From contig JACCSP010000004.1 in NCBI GenBank assembly GCA_013812905.1, forward strand, positions 1 through 32,287: a stretch of DNA of 32,287 nucleotides, read 5' to 3'. Made by a program: the position numbers and the translations under genes. The notes under the pieces were generated by a model, which searched no databases, was not told where the DNA came from, and was given only the letters and a program-made list of their open reading frames with translations. Shown here piece by piece: positions 7,112-16,018 of the stretch (positions within the stretch are counted from its first letter, which is position 1; every line of letters begins with the position of its first letter). The DNA is from Pyrinomonadaceae bacterium. GTDB taxonomy: Bacteria; Acidobacteriota; Blastocatellia; Pyrinomonadales; Pyrinomonadaceae.

Positions 7112-10100
7112 TTGGCAAAGGAAATATGGCTGGGACCTCTGCTGGGTAGCAATCGAGCGCGTCTCATCGAACGCTGCGCCGCGCTGGTTTCAGAGGGTCA
7201 GTCCGACAGTTTCCTATATCTCGCGGCGTCACACCCGCTTCTGGAAGTAATATCTGAAGAAATCCTCGACGGCAGCTGCAATCGGGGCGTCTGGGGGGAA
7301 TTTCCAGTCTATCTTTTTCGAGGCCTGGTGGGCCGCATACTCCTGACTGCCGTCAATGAAACCGGCGGCCGCCTCCCACCCAGCATTCTTATTGACCGCG
7401 AAGAACTGCCTCTGCAACGTAGCTTGATCTCCCAGATTCTTGCTCGCCTGAAGGCCCAGGGAGAACTGAAAGCAATCGGTCCCCTAGCCCATAGTGACGG
7501 CTGCGTGAACACGATCGTTAAGTTGATGGGTGAGCTGGAACGCGCCGCGAAAAGCCCCGCTGAACTGCGCGCGATAGTCGAAGAGCGAAGCAGCGATGCA
7601 AACTCGCCGACGTCGGCAAGTGTTCCTTTGCAGGTCGATTTCGATCGCGAAGTAGCGCTTATCTATGAAGCGTACCAACGAGCACTCTCGCAAAACACCT
7701 TAACCGAGGACAATGCCGATCAACTGCGGGCCCTGGCAATTCTGCGGGGTAAGCTGGAGGGCAACCGGGCCAGTGTGCCGTGGTTGTTCAGGGTGAAGTT
7801 CCTGGTGCTCGACGGCTTTTTTGACTTCACGCCCGTGCAGGGCGAGATGCTGCGGCTCTTGATTCCGTCAGTACCCGAAGTCGTCGTGAACCTTAATCAC
7901 GATGAACGCAATCCCGAAATCTTCAGGGCTTTCCATGACACGATCGGGCAACTGCAGGGCATGGACACGTTTGACGTGAAGCGGTTTAACGAACCTGCGC
8001 CGGTCAGCGGGGCCCTGACTGAACTGAAAGAGAAGCTTTTCAATCCAAGTGTTGCGGCGGGCCAGCAGATCGATACCGCTGCCCCCACCTCAGCGCTCGA
8101 TAATCAGAACTCAATACTCACAACTCAAGCTGAGATTCAACTTTTCGAATGCACTGACCGTGAGACAGAAATCCGGGCTGTCGCCAAAGAAATAAAGCGC
8201 CTGGTTTTTTCTGAATCTTACCAGCTCTCCGACATCGCGCTCATTGTTCGCGAGCTTGAATCATATGGAGAAACGATCGAGCGCGTGATGAGGGAAGAGT
8301 CAATTCCCTGCAACCTCGAGCGGCGCATGGAAACAGTGGAAATCCCCGCCGTTAGAGCGGCCCGCAAGCTTTTCCAGTTGCTGACGGAGTTAGCTGAAGA
8401 TGTCACTCCGAGCATCAGGATTTCAATTCTTGCGGACTTAATTAAATCTGAGTATTTCCGTTTGGCAGACGACGAACTCGCAACACTCGCCGACGATTTT
8501 GCTCAATCCTATGCGGCTCTCTTGCGCCTGGAGAACAATGGAAGCTTCGCGCCGGTTGATCGCGAGCGCGAAGAGTGGCTTAGTCGCGAAGCCGGCATTG
8601 GGCGCTGGGATGTAGATGGGTTGGAAAACGTAATCGCCTACGTCGGTGCCAATCTGCCAGTGACCAAGTGGCTGGCCAGGGCTGGGCAACTCCTGGCCCA
8701 GTGGCCGCAGGTAAATGCTACCAGGAAACTGGTCGCTCCCGATCCCACCAGCGATCAGAAGGACGACGACCCTGAAGACAATATTGTGGACGCGGACAAA
8801 ATTGAGCTCGATACCAAGGCCGGAGATCTTGAAAAGAAACGCCGACCGGCGCGAGATGTTCATCCTACAGCCCTCGCGTGGGCGTCGCTGGTGATCCGCC
8901 GTCTTTCGGACTTAATCAAAAACGTCCCCCGCGCGGGGCAACCGCCCGAGCTGCGGCTTGGAATTCTGCGCCTCCTGGAGCAACTCCAGTTTTACCGTCA
9001 GATAAGGAAACCGCTGCGGGCCACGGCTGACAGTGATCTTCCGCAGGCGATGCTGGATCTGCGCGGGTTGGAGGCACTGCGTCGGAGTTTGGTCGCAACC
9101 ATCAAGTCGTTTGAGATTGCGCAGGCCGCGTTGCCGGCCAAAACCGGGGCGACAGCAGTTGCACTTTCGTCATTTCTAAACGAGGTCTCACGTTGTCTGA
9201 GTACCCAAGCGCAAGCCGGAACGGGCGTGCAACACGGTGGGTTGCGTGTGCACTCGGCAACCGACGTCCGCGGCCTCCGTTTTCGCGCACTTTTCATCGC
9301 CGGACTAATTGAAGGTGGGTTTCCGCTGCGCGCTTCGCGCGACTGGATTTACCCACACGAAGAACGCGCGCGCCTGAAAGAGTTTGGATTAACGCTCGAA
9401 GACATATCCCCGGCGACCTTGCTGAAGGAAGAACACTACTTCTATCAGGCCGCCTGCCGTGCCACTGAGCGACTTTACCTGCTCCGACCCCTGTCGCCAG
9501 AAGACGGGACTGAAACCGTCGCGTCCTATTACATCGAAGAACTGCGACGAGCGATCGAGCCGGCTGCGCTAGAGGCCAGTATTATGCGTCGTGATTTCGA
9601 CGGTAAGGAAGTGTTGTCGGCATCAACTCCGTCTGAGTTCGCCCGGTCTCTGGTTCGCCAGCAGGAACAGCGGAAACACAGCGTTCTTCGGGACGCATTG
9701 CTGCCAGCCGATCACGTCGACCGTTTGATCGCATGGGCACACGAGAAGCAATACCTCAGCGCCTCCGCTCTGGTACGCATTGACATCGAGCGCGAGCGAT
9801 CTAGTGGAGCTTTTGGCCCTCATGACGGGCTGATCACCGATGAGCACCTGCGCGCCATGCTCGGAAATCAATTTGGCGCCTCAGCTGTCCACAGTGCCAG
9901 CGGGCTAAGCATATATGGCAACTGCCCATACCAATTTTTTGCCAGACGTGTTTTGAAGCTTGAGCCCCGAGGCGAAGCGGCACTTGACCTGCAAGCGCTT
10001 GATGCCGGCAAACTCTTGCATGATGTGTTGCGACGGTTCTTTGAACGACACCGCGGTGAACGACTGAGCAGAAGTGATCTGCCTGAGTTGCGACGGGAAC

Positions 10101-10858
10101 TCGCCGAAATGGCCGACCGTGTATTTAATGAGCACCAACGCGTCGTGCCACCTCTCAACCCTCATATTTGGAAAATCGATCGTGAGATACGAAAGATCCT
10201 GCTGGACCAGGTTCTGCTCTTCGAAATGGGAGTACAAGGGAAGGGCAAAAAGGATGTGCGTCCCGCCTACTTTGAAGTTGCATTCGGCATGAAGCCACAT
10301 CAACCCGCTGATACAATTTCCAAGACCGAACATCTGGAGTTGTCGCGTTCAGGCCCTGCAGGTGAGGAAAAAATCAAGATTCAGGGACAGATTGATCGCG
10401 TGGACGTTTGCGAAGGCCCCGAAGGCCATACGCTGATCGCCTACGACTACAAGCTCTCAAACGGTTACAACTCTCCGGACATGGTCGCCGGCCGCACACT
10501 CCAGGTGCCGATCTATCTTGAAGCGCTTGAGCGATTGATTCTCCCAAATTACCAAATTGCCGGCGGCGGCTATTACACAATTCGCGGAGGTACGAACCGG
10601 CGCAACAAAGGGCTTTATCGGGCTGGCTACAGTGACTACACGGGAATCCAAGCCAAGTCCTCCGTTTGGGATGATAACGACTGGCAGAGAATCCGCTCTG
10701 ACGCGATCAAGAAGATTTGGCAGTTCCTGGATGGAATGCGCTGCGGCAGTTTTGTTGTCAGTCCTTCAGAAGGAAAGAAGACGTGCAGGTTTTGCGACTT
10801 TGCGGCGGTGTGCAGGTATGAGCGATACAGGATTGACCGAAAGAATCGAAATGAATGA
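7112..10858 (+). CDS. addB: AddB-like helicase-nuclease subunit (Fe-S PD-(D/E)xK nuclease)
   Basis: This 1248-residue protein is of AddB/RexB type. The N-terminal half is an inactivated UvrD-like helicase scaffold: LGPLLGSNRARL stands where AddB proteins usually carry a Walker A loop and has no GK[S/T]. The central part carries the VHSATDVRGLRFRALFIAGL and EGGFP segments typical of AddB. The C-terminal nuclease domain shows IDRVDV (Asp1095), AYDYKLSNGY (Asp1112, Lys1114) and QVPIY (Gln1131/Tyr1135), flanked by Cys938 (NCPYQFF) and Cys1225-x2-Cys1228-x5-Cys1234, the four ligands of a 4Fe-4S cluster. The start is TTG at 7112, with GGAG five bases upstream; no in-frame ATG lies nearby. With AddA it should resect double-strand breaks ahead of RecA loading. 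The addA gene follows after 205 bases. Confidence 0.88.
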   Translation: MAKEIWLGPLLGSNRARLIERCAALVSEGQSDSFLYLAASHPLLEVISEEILDGSCNRGVWGEFPVYLFRGLVGRILLTAVNETGGRLPPSILIDREELPLQRSLISQILARLKAQGELKAIGPLAHSDGCVNTIVKLMGELERAAKSPAELRAIVEERSSDANSPTSASVPLQVDFDREVALIYEAYQRALSQNTLTEDNADQLRALAILRGKLEGNRASVPWLFRVKFLVLDGFFDFTPVQGEMLRLLIPSVPEVVVNLNHDERNPEIFRAFHDTIGQLQGMDTFDVKRFNEPAPVSGALTELKEKLFNPSVAAGQQIDTAAPTSALDNQNSILTTQAEIQLFECTDRETEIRAVAKEIKRLVFSESYQLSDIALIVRELESYGETIERVMREESIPCNLERRMETVEIPAVRAARKLFQLLTELAEDVTPSIRISILADLIKSEYFRLADDELATLADDFAQSYAALLRLENNGSFAPVDREREEWLSREAGIGRWDVDGLENVIAYVGANLPVTKWLARAGQLLAQWPQVNATRKLVAPDPTSDQKDDDPEDNIVDADKIELDTKAGDLEKKRRPARDVHPTALAWASLVIRRLSDLIKNVPRAGQPPELRLGILRLLEQLQFYRQIRKPLRATADSDLPQAMLDLRGLEALRRSLVATIKSFEIAQAALPAKTGATAVALSSFLNEVSRCLSTQAQAGTGVQHGGLRVHSATDVRGLRFRALFIAGLIEGGFPLRASRDWIYPHEERARLKEFGLTLEDISPATLLKEEHYFYQAACRATERLYLLRPLSPEDGTETVASYYIEELRRAIEPAALEASIMRRDFDGKEVLSASTPSEFARSLVRQQEQRKHSVLRDALLPADHVDRLIAWAHEKQYLSASALVRIDIERERSSGAFGPHDGLITDEHLRAMLGNQFGASAVHSASGLSIYGNCPYQFFARRVLKLEPRGEAALDLQALDAGKLLHDVLRRFFERHRGERLSRSDLPELRRELAEMADRVFNEHQRVVPPLNPHIWKIDREIRKILLDQVLLFEMGVQGKGKKDVRPAYFEVAFGMKPHQPADTISKTEHLELSRSGPAGEEKIKIQGQIDRVDVCEGPEGHTLIAYDYKLSNGYNSPDMVAGRTLQVPIYLEALERLILPNYQIAGGGYYTIRGGTNRRNKGLYRAGYSDYTGIQAKSSVWDDNDWQRIRSDAIKKIWQFLDGMRCGSFVVSPSEGKKTCRFCDFAAVCRYERYRIDRKNRNE

Positions 10859-11063
10859 TACCGGGCGCGAAAGGCAACACCCCGTGCGGCGACTCCTCAG
10901 AGAATTGCAATTCAACCGATTTAGTTCTGAGAGAACGACATGGGTCAAGGGGTTTGTCTGCCGATTACTCGCCTTCAACGGTCAGAACTTAGGTGGAAAT
11001 CCCCTGGCGCGTGGCCCCGGCCGTTGCAGATTGCGCCTTCTTCACCTTGGGAATGGCTTTTAG

Positions 11064-14000
11064 ATGGAACCCAGACCTGAAACGAAGTCCAGACTCACAC
11101 TCGAGCAAGTGGCGGCGGTCGAAACACTTGACCGCCACGTCTCCGTTACAGCAGGTCCAGGCGCAGGCAAGACCACAGTTCTGGTCGGACGCTACCTCCA
11201 CATCCTGCGCGAAAACAAGAATCTCGACATCGATCAGATTGTCGCCATCACCTTCACTAATCGTGCCGCCAACGAAATGCGCGAACGGCTGCGCAAGCAG
11301 CTGGATGGAATCCTGCTGACCGCCGCCCCGGAAGAACGGAGGCGCTGGATGAGTTACAAGCGCACGCTCGACGGTGCAATCATTACTACGATTCACGGCT
11401 TCTGTTCTCGCCTGCTGCGCGAGTTCCCTGTCGAAGCGCGAGTAGATCCGCAGTTCATTCTGCTCGATGAGCACCAGGCGGCAACGCTCCTCGAGAATGC
11501 AGTCGAAGAGACTCTCACGGAGTTCATCAATTCTGGCCACGAAGCAATTTCGCGACTCACCGCAGGCGTCGGCCGAGGCCAACTCGCCGCGATGCTGGTC
11601 GAACTGTATCGGAAGGTCCGCGGCCAGGGACTTTTTTCCAAGTGGCTCCGCGAGCAGGCCGACCAGAGTCATTCGAGCTGGGAGGAGTATCGCGTGGCGT
11701 TTTCACAGGTAGAACGACTCGTGGAAACCCTGATCCGCGCGCGGGGTCTCCCTGATAGAGCCGAGGGCAAACGCATCGAGCTTCAACGAAGTTGGCCACG
11801 GCTGCGACCGCTGCTCCTTAATCCGCAATTGCCACTGGCGGATTACTGCAGAGAGGTTGTAGAGCTGAGAGATGCAGCAAGGCCCACCGCCGGGGGCCGC
11901 ATCAGCATTATAGTCAAAGAACTCGACGAGCTTTTCTGGGGCAAGACAAGAGAAAAGCCCTATGGCCAAATTCCGTCTCTGCGTTTTGATCTGGTGGCCA
12001 GAGAATATGCCTGCGAGGTGCTCAAAGTGGTGATTAGCATTGAAACCCGTCTGGAGGAAACGAAGCGACAACTGGCAGTGCTCGATTTTGACGATTTGCA
12101 AATCCGCGCGTTGCGTCTGCTGGAAAAGGACGAAGTGTTGTTGCGCGCCTCGCGCCGATACAAGTTCTTTCTGGTTGACGAGTTTCAGGACACAAACCCT
12201 TTGCAGCGCGATTTGATGAGCCGGCTCGCGCTCCAGAATCGCCATGATGCCAATCTGTTCATCGTCGGCGATCCGAAGCAATCGATCTATGGGTTCCGTG
12301 GCACTGACGTCGAAGTCTTTCGTGAAATGACTGAAGCTTTGGTAAGCGCCGGCGGAGTTGATTTGTCCCTGCGCACAAACTTCCGCAGCGAGCCGGAAAT
12401 AATAAACTTTTTCAATCTGCTTTTTGCGCGACTCTTTGAACCGAGTGAGGGGATTGCTCCAGCGGACTTGGGTGAGCTCGGTTACGTAAGACATGAAGCG
12501 AGCATACCCGGTCGTGAAAAGGAGGCCGCTGGGCCATTAGTCGAGTTGATGGTGGACACCCTAAGCGGCGACAAATCAGAACCGAAAGCGCAAAAACCGA
12601 ACCGGGAACGAGATGCCCAACAGCTGACGAAGCGGATTAACTCGCTGGTGGCTACCGGCACTGCCTTTGGCGACATTGCATTGCTTTTTCGCGCCATGAC
12701 TGATGCGCAGATTTACGAGTCAGCCTTCCGCCGCGCGAATATTCCCTATCAGACCGTGCTGGGCAGAGGATTCTACGAACGCCAGGAGATCATGGATCTA
12801 ATCCAACTCCTGCGTTTCCTTGATAATCGCACTGATGAGTTAGCTCTCGCGGCCGTTTTGCGGTCACCCCTCGTGGGCATCTCCGACAACGCCTTGCTTG
12901 CCCTGCGCCTCGCGCCCCGAATTGGCGAGACCCCCGAAGGCGAAGCGCCGCAGCCACGCTGGCGTCCACGCAAGTTGGTCCACGCTTTGCGTGAGCAGAA
13001 TGAAATCAATTTCATCGCGCCGGAGGATCGGGAGGCTCTCGATCGCGCAACAGCGTTCCTGAAACCCCTGATCGAAAAGCGAAATCGCTATCCGGTCGGC
13101 GATCTTCTGCGGCTCGCCGTTAAAAGTTCAGAGTATATGACGATCATCGCGGCAAATTTCGACGGGGCGCAGCGGATAGCAAACGTCGAGAAGCTTTTCA
13201 CTCTGGCAGAGCGATTTGAACGGTCCGGCGCGCACTTGATCCGAGACTTCGTTAAGTATGTTCACGACTTCGAAGCCATCGGCAGCCGCGAAAGTGAAGG
13301 TCAACTGGATGAAACCTCGAACGCCGTGAAGTTGATGTCGATCCATCAGGCGAAGGGTCTGGAATTTCCGATAGTCATCATTCCCGATCTGCAACGCATT
13401 CAGGCTCCAAAGGGCAACTGGTTTTCGCTCGACCGATATTTGGGGCTGACCTTAAAGGTGCCCAATGGCCGCGGCGAGCAAGTAAAGGGCGGGACGTTTG
13501 AGAAATTCAACGAGCGGGAAAAGCTACGGGAGCACTTTGAGAGCCTCCGTCTACTCTATGTAGCCGCTACCAGGGCGAAAAACCGCTTGATCCTTTCGGC
13601 GGCAACTGACGAGTTGAGTAAACTGGACTCCGGCCGCGACTGCTGGCTGAAGTGGATCTGGCAAGCACTGGGATTTCGACCGCGCGAGAGCGGAATCGTC
13701 GAACTCGCCGCGGGAGTGAAAGTGCAATTCACCATCAATCTTCCGAGCGAAGTGTTAAGCCCGTTAACGGGGTCGGTCGGGTCGGAGGCAGGCGCACAGG
13801 CGACTGATCTTGAGCAACCTCCCGACAACCTCTTTCCACTCTTGCGCTCGCTGCAACCGGAACGCGATCGGGCGGTCCACCGCTTCAGCGTCACCCAGTT
13901 GATTAACTACCAGCGCTGCCCTCGACAGTATTATTTCGATCGTCTCCTGCACGTGCCGGCAGCTGACGAAATGGGTGTCTGGAACGACGCCGAGGCTCCA

Positions 14001-15089
14001 GAGCCGCCGGCAAATCTGACCGCCACATTCAAAGGCGCTGTCATCCACCGCTTCTGTGAAACCTATTCACTGGGGGAGGAGGTGGAAGGGAGATTGCGGC
14101 ATAGCCTTGACGACGTGGTTGGCTCGCGCCCGGCAGAATTCGCCGAGCGTCTGCTCGATATCGGCACTGATGAAGCGTTAAAGGAGTTGTTACCTTTCGC
14201 TCGGAATTATCTTTCGAGCGATGTGTTTAAGAGAATTGAGAGAGCGAGAGAGGCGGCAGGAACTGTGCTCACCCCTGTTCCTGCGGCCAGTCCGGGTTTA
14301 TGGAGTGAACTTAATTTTCGTTTACGCCGTCCCTTCGGTATTCTGACCGGAACGATTGATAAGCTGTTGGTTTCAGCTTCCCCAAGTGGAAAGGGTTTTG
14401 ACATCGAAATCGTCGACTTCAAAACAAACCGCATTCGAAGTCGCCCCTCCAGTCAAGAAAATGCGTCAACCTCTTCTCTGGGACCGCATTCGGGCGGGGG
14501 CGCCGCCGGGGCAGCTCGGGGCCTCCAGCCCAGCGTCTCGGCGGGGGTTCAAGCCCCGCTGGGGCTTGGGTCCCGCCCTCCAAGCAGCGAAGCCACAACT
14601 GCCTTGAATGCCACCTCCGGAATGCAGGCGAGACGCGTGGGGTCCCAGCAGTCAGCGATGCAGTTCACGTTGGATTTCTCAGAATCGGAACCCGCACAGA
14701 AAAGGGCAATCACGACCAGTGAGTTCACCGCAAGCGCTTTACCCTCCCTGACAGATGAAATTCTGAGGGTTGCCTCCGACTATCAACTACAAATGCAGGC
14801 GTATGCTCTGGCCGTGCGGGAATTGATGCCGGATCTAGTGAATACTGGAAGCGAAATTAGAGTCACGCTTCATTTTCTCGACCCCGACGTGGAATCTCAT
14901 TTAACCGAAGATCTGCTGGAACTTAATGCATGCGCGCGCGCAATTGACCAGGCTTTTCTACAACTAATCTCTTCACGCGAGCCCGAGCATTTTCCGATAC
15001 GCGCGGCAACTCACTGCCGCATGTGCAACTTTTTACAAATCTGTGTCGGCGGACGTGAGTGGATTGCTGAACAAAAGATAGCGCCTTAG
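11064..15089 (+). CDS. addA: AddA-like UvrD-family helicase-nuclease
   Basis: This 1341-residue protein is a superfamily 1A helicase with a C-terminal RecB-like nuclease. Helicase motifs in order: AGPGAGKTT (Walker A, 30-38), ITFTNRAANEM (Ia), LVDEFQDTNPLQ (Walker B, Asp372/Glu373), GDPKQSIYGFRG (III), LRTNFRSEPEI (IV), MSIHQAKGLEFPIVIIPDL (V) and YVAATRAKNRLIL (VI). The nuclease domain has GTIDKLL (Asp1099), IVDFKTNR (Asp1118, Lys1120) and YQLQMQAY (1240-1247). Unusually for AddA, it also has Cys952 (QRCPRQYYF) and Cys1318-x2-Cys1321-x5-Cys1327, an AddB/Cas4-type Fe-S signature. A low-complexity insertion lies between Lys1120 and the QxxxY motif (see 14476-14590). The ATG at 11064 has only a weak SD. 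The 205 bases between addB and addA show no gene. Confidence 0.9.
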   Translation: MEPRPETKSRLTLEQVAAVETLDRHVSVTAGPGAGKTTVLVGRYLHILRENKNLDIDQIVAITFTNRAANEMRERLRKQLDGILLTAAPEERRRWMSYKRTLDGAIITTIHGFCSRLLREFPVEARVDPQFILLDEHQAATLLENAVEETLTEFINSGHEAISRLTAGVGRGQLAAMLVELYRKVRGQGLFSKWLREQADQSHSSWEEYRVAFSQVERLVETLIRARGLPDRAEGKRIELQRSWPRLRPLLLNPQLPLADYCREVVELRDAARPTAGGRISIIVKELDELFWGKTREKPYGQIPSLRFDLVAREYACEVLKVVISIETRLEETKRQLAVLDFDDLQIRALRLLEKDEVLLRASRRYKFFLVDEFQDTNPLQRDLMSRLALQNRHDANLFIVGDPKQSIYGFRGTDVEVFREMTEALVSAGGVDLSLRTNFRSEPEIINFFNLLFARLFEPSEGIAPADLGELGYVRHEASIPGREKEAAGPLVELMVDTLSGDKSEPKAQKPNRERDAQQLTKRINSLVATGTAFGDIALLFRAMTDAQIYESAFRRANIPYQTVLGRGFYERQEIMDLIQLLRFLDNRTDELALAAVLRSPLVGISDNALLALRLAPRIGETPEGEAPQPRWRPRKLVHALREQNEINFIAPEDREALDRATAFLKPLIEKRNRYPVGDLLRLAVKSSEYMTIIAANFDGAQRIANVEKLFTLAERFERSGAHLIRDFVKYVHDFEAIGSRESEGQLDETSNAVKLMSIHQAKGLEFPIVIIPDLQRIQAPKGNWFSLDRYLGLTLKVPNGRGEQVKGGTFEKFNEREKLREHFESLRLLYVAATRAKNRLILSAATDELSKLDSGRDCWLKWIWQALGFRPRESGIVELAAGVKVQFTINLPSEVLSPLTGSVGSEAGAQATDLEQPPDNLFPLLRSLQPERDRAVHRFSVTQLINYQRCPRQYYFDRLLHVPAADEMGVWNDAEAPEPPANLTATFKGAVIHRFCETYSLGEEVEGRLRHSLDDVVGSRPAEFAERLLDIGTDEALKELLPFARNYLSSDVFKRIERAREAAGTVLTPVPAASPGLWSELNFRLRRPFGILTGTIDKLLVSASPSGKGFDIEIVDFKTNRIRSRPSSQENASTSSLGPHSGGGAAGAARGLQPSVSAGVQAPLGLGSRPPSSEATTALNATSGMQARRVGSQQSAMQFTLDFSESEPAQKRAITTSEFTASALPSLTDEILRVASDYQLQMQAYALAVRELMPDLVNTGSEIRVTLHFLDPDVESHLTEDLLELNACARAIDQAFLQLISSREPEHFPIRAATHCRMCNFLQICVGGREWIAEQKIAP
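14476..14590. repeat. GC-rich palindromic element embedded in frame within addA
   Basis: This stretch has a base composition unlike the surrounding gene and contains nested inverted repeats. GCGGGG at 14541-14546 pairs with CCCCGC at 14554-14559 across a 7-base loop, and GGGACC at 14480-14485 pairs with GGTCCC at 14569-14574. It stays in frame and encodes a Gly/Ala/Pro/Ser-rich linker (about residues 1139-1176) within the AddA nuclease domain, after DFKTNR and before the QxxxY motif. It looks like a dispersed intergenic-type repeat that inserted into a tolerant loop. The further low-complexity stretch to about residue 1225 may be part of the same expansion. Confidence 0.6.
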
Positions 15090-15107
15090 CGCGGGGGGCG
15101 ATAAGTG

Positions 15108-15121
15108 TAGGGACGTCCCTA
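15108..15121. promoter_or_regulatory. 14-bp perfect palindrome between addA and the peroxiredoxin gene
   Basis: TAGGGACGTCCCTA is a perfect palindrome 19 bases after the addA stop and 57 bases before the peroxiredoxin ATG. It could be an operator for the downstream gene, which may have its own promoter (a TATAAG-like hexamer lies near 15139). It could equally be another dispersed short repeat. No T-run follows, so it is not a standard terminator. Confidence 0.4.
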
Positions 15122-15177
15122 AACCTCGCGTAAGTGTTTATAAGAATGTATTCTGTTCAAAGGTAACGGCGGAACGA

Positions 15178-15666
15178 ATGAGCAAAACAAGCAAGTCAGA
15201 GGTGGGGCAGCCGGCGCCGGGTTTCAGGCTCCGCGACGGATCCGATCAGGAATGGGCACTGGCGCAGCAACGAGGCAAAGTTGTGGTGCTCCTTTTCTAT
15301 CCGGGCGACGAAACACCCATCTGCACGCGGCAGATGTGTTCTGTGCGCGACCGTTGGGACGACTACTCGGCAACCGGTGCCGAGGTTGTGGGTGTTTCTA
15401 CTAACTCGGTAGAATCGCATAAGAGGTTTGCCGAGCATCACGATCTGCCTCTCCGACTACTGTCAGATAAAGGCGGCGACGTAGCGCGCATGTATGGCGC
15501 ACAATCGCTGATCCCCGGTAAAGTTGCGCGTTCGGTTTTTGTAATAGATGCGAATGGCATTGTTCGTTATCGCGACGTGCGCCCGCTCGGTCTGTTTCGT
15601 CCCAAGGATCAGGATGTTATACGGGCAATCCGCGAAGCGCAGGGAGAGGCAGTGGGCCGTAGCTAG
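15178..15666 (+). CDS. BCP/PrxQ-type thiol peroxiredoxin
   Basis: This 162-residue thioredoxin-fold protein has the peroxidase motif FYPGDETPICTRQMC. Cys49 is the expected peroxidatic cysteine and Cys54 the resolving cysteine; the C-x4-C spacing in one helix is that of the BCP/PrxQ subfamily. Such enzymes reduce H2O2 and organic hydroperoxides using thioredoxin or a similar donor. Other family features are VGQPAPGFRLRDGSDQEW at the N-terminus, VVGVSTNSVESHKRFAEHHDLPLRLLSDKGG, and the arginine region ARSVFVIDANGIVRYRD. It is predicted cytosolic with no signal peptide. The ATG at 15178 lies in a purine-rich context (GGCGGAACGA) without a perfect SD. The YggX-like gene follows after 69 bases, giving an oxidative-stress pair. 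Confidence 0.92.
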   Translation: MSKTSKSEVGQPAPGFRLRDGSDQEWALAQQRGKVVVLLFYPGDETPICTRQMCSVRDRWDDYSATGAEVVGVSTNSVESHKRFAEHHDLPLRLLSDKGGDVARMYGAQSLIPGKVARSVFVIDANGIVRYRDVRPLGLFRPKDQDVIRAIREAQGEAVGRS

Positions 15667-15735
15667 GAGGCAGTAGACAGTCCCATGCCCCGATGACAAC
15701 CGTCGAAACCCGGCAGCTGAGAGGAGAATTAGGTA

Positions 15736-16017
15736 ATGGCTGAATCAGTAAAGTGTAAACACTGTGGACAAAAGCGTCCTGGGCTTGGGTTCGCTCCGTT
15801 TCCCAACGAACTCGGACAAAAAATCGCAAGCGAGATTTGTCAGCAGTGTTGGAGTTCATGGCTCCAGAAGCAGACCCAAATCATCAATCACTATGGCCTC
15901 GATCTCACGAATCCCGACGCCCAAAACTTTTTATTCGACAACATCAAAGGCTTTCTATTCAACGAAGCTCAATCCGCTGAAATCGACACCTCTAAAGAAG
16001 GCAGCGTGACGTGGTGA
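15736..16017 (+). CDS. YggX-like Fe(2+)-trafficking protein, four-cysteine variant
   Basis: This 93-residue protein matches the YggX/iron-traffic family along its length: FPNELGQKIASEI, then WSSWLQKQTQIINHYGLDLTNPDA, ending in FLF. In enterobacteria YggX protects Fe-S clusters from superoxide and may carry ferrous iron. E. coli YggX has a single N-terminal Cys in this region. Here there are two CxxC pairs, Cys7-x2-Cys10 (KCKHCGQK) and Cys35-x2-Cys38 (EICQQCW), which together look like a zinc-ribbon or rubredoxin-style metal knuckle. The start is well supported: GAGGAG at 15721-15726, nine bases before the ATG. Its position directly behind a peroxiredoxin fits a role in oxidative and iron stress. 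The metal and the role are inferred. Confidence 0.85.
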   Translation: MAESVKCKHCGQKRPGLGFAPFPNELGQKIASEICQQCWSSWLQKQTQIINHYGLDLTNPDAQNFLFDNIKGFLFNEAQSAEIDTSKEGSVTW

Positions 16018-16018
16018 G

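Noticed and set aside
10557-11063. A 168-codon plus-strand ORF spanning the addB end and the addB-addA gap
   Set aside because: It overlaps the AddB Fe-S region out of frame and encodes no recognisable protein; the 205-base gap appears non-coding.
10989-11672. A 227-codon minus-strand ORF across the addA start
   Set aside because: It lies antisense to the conserved AddA helicase motifs, with composition expected of a shadow frame; its end in the addB-addA gap shows no domain.
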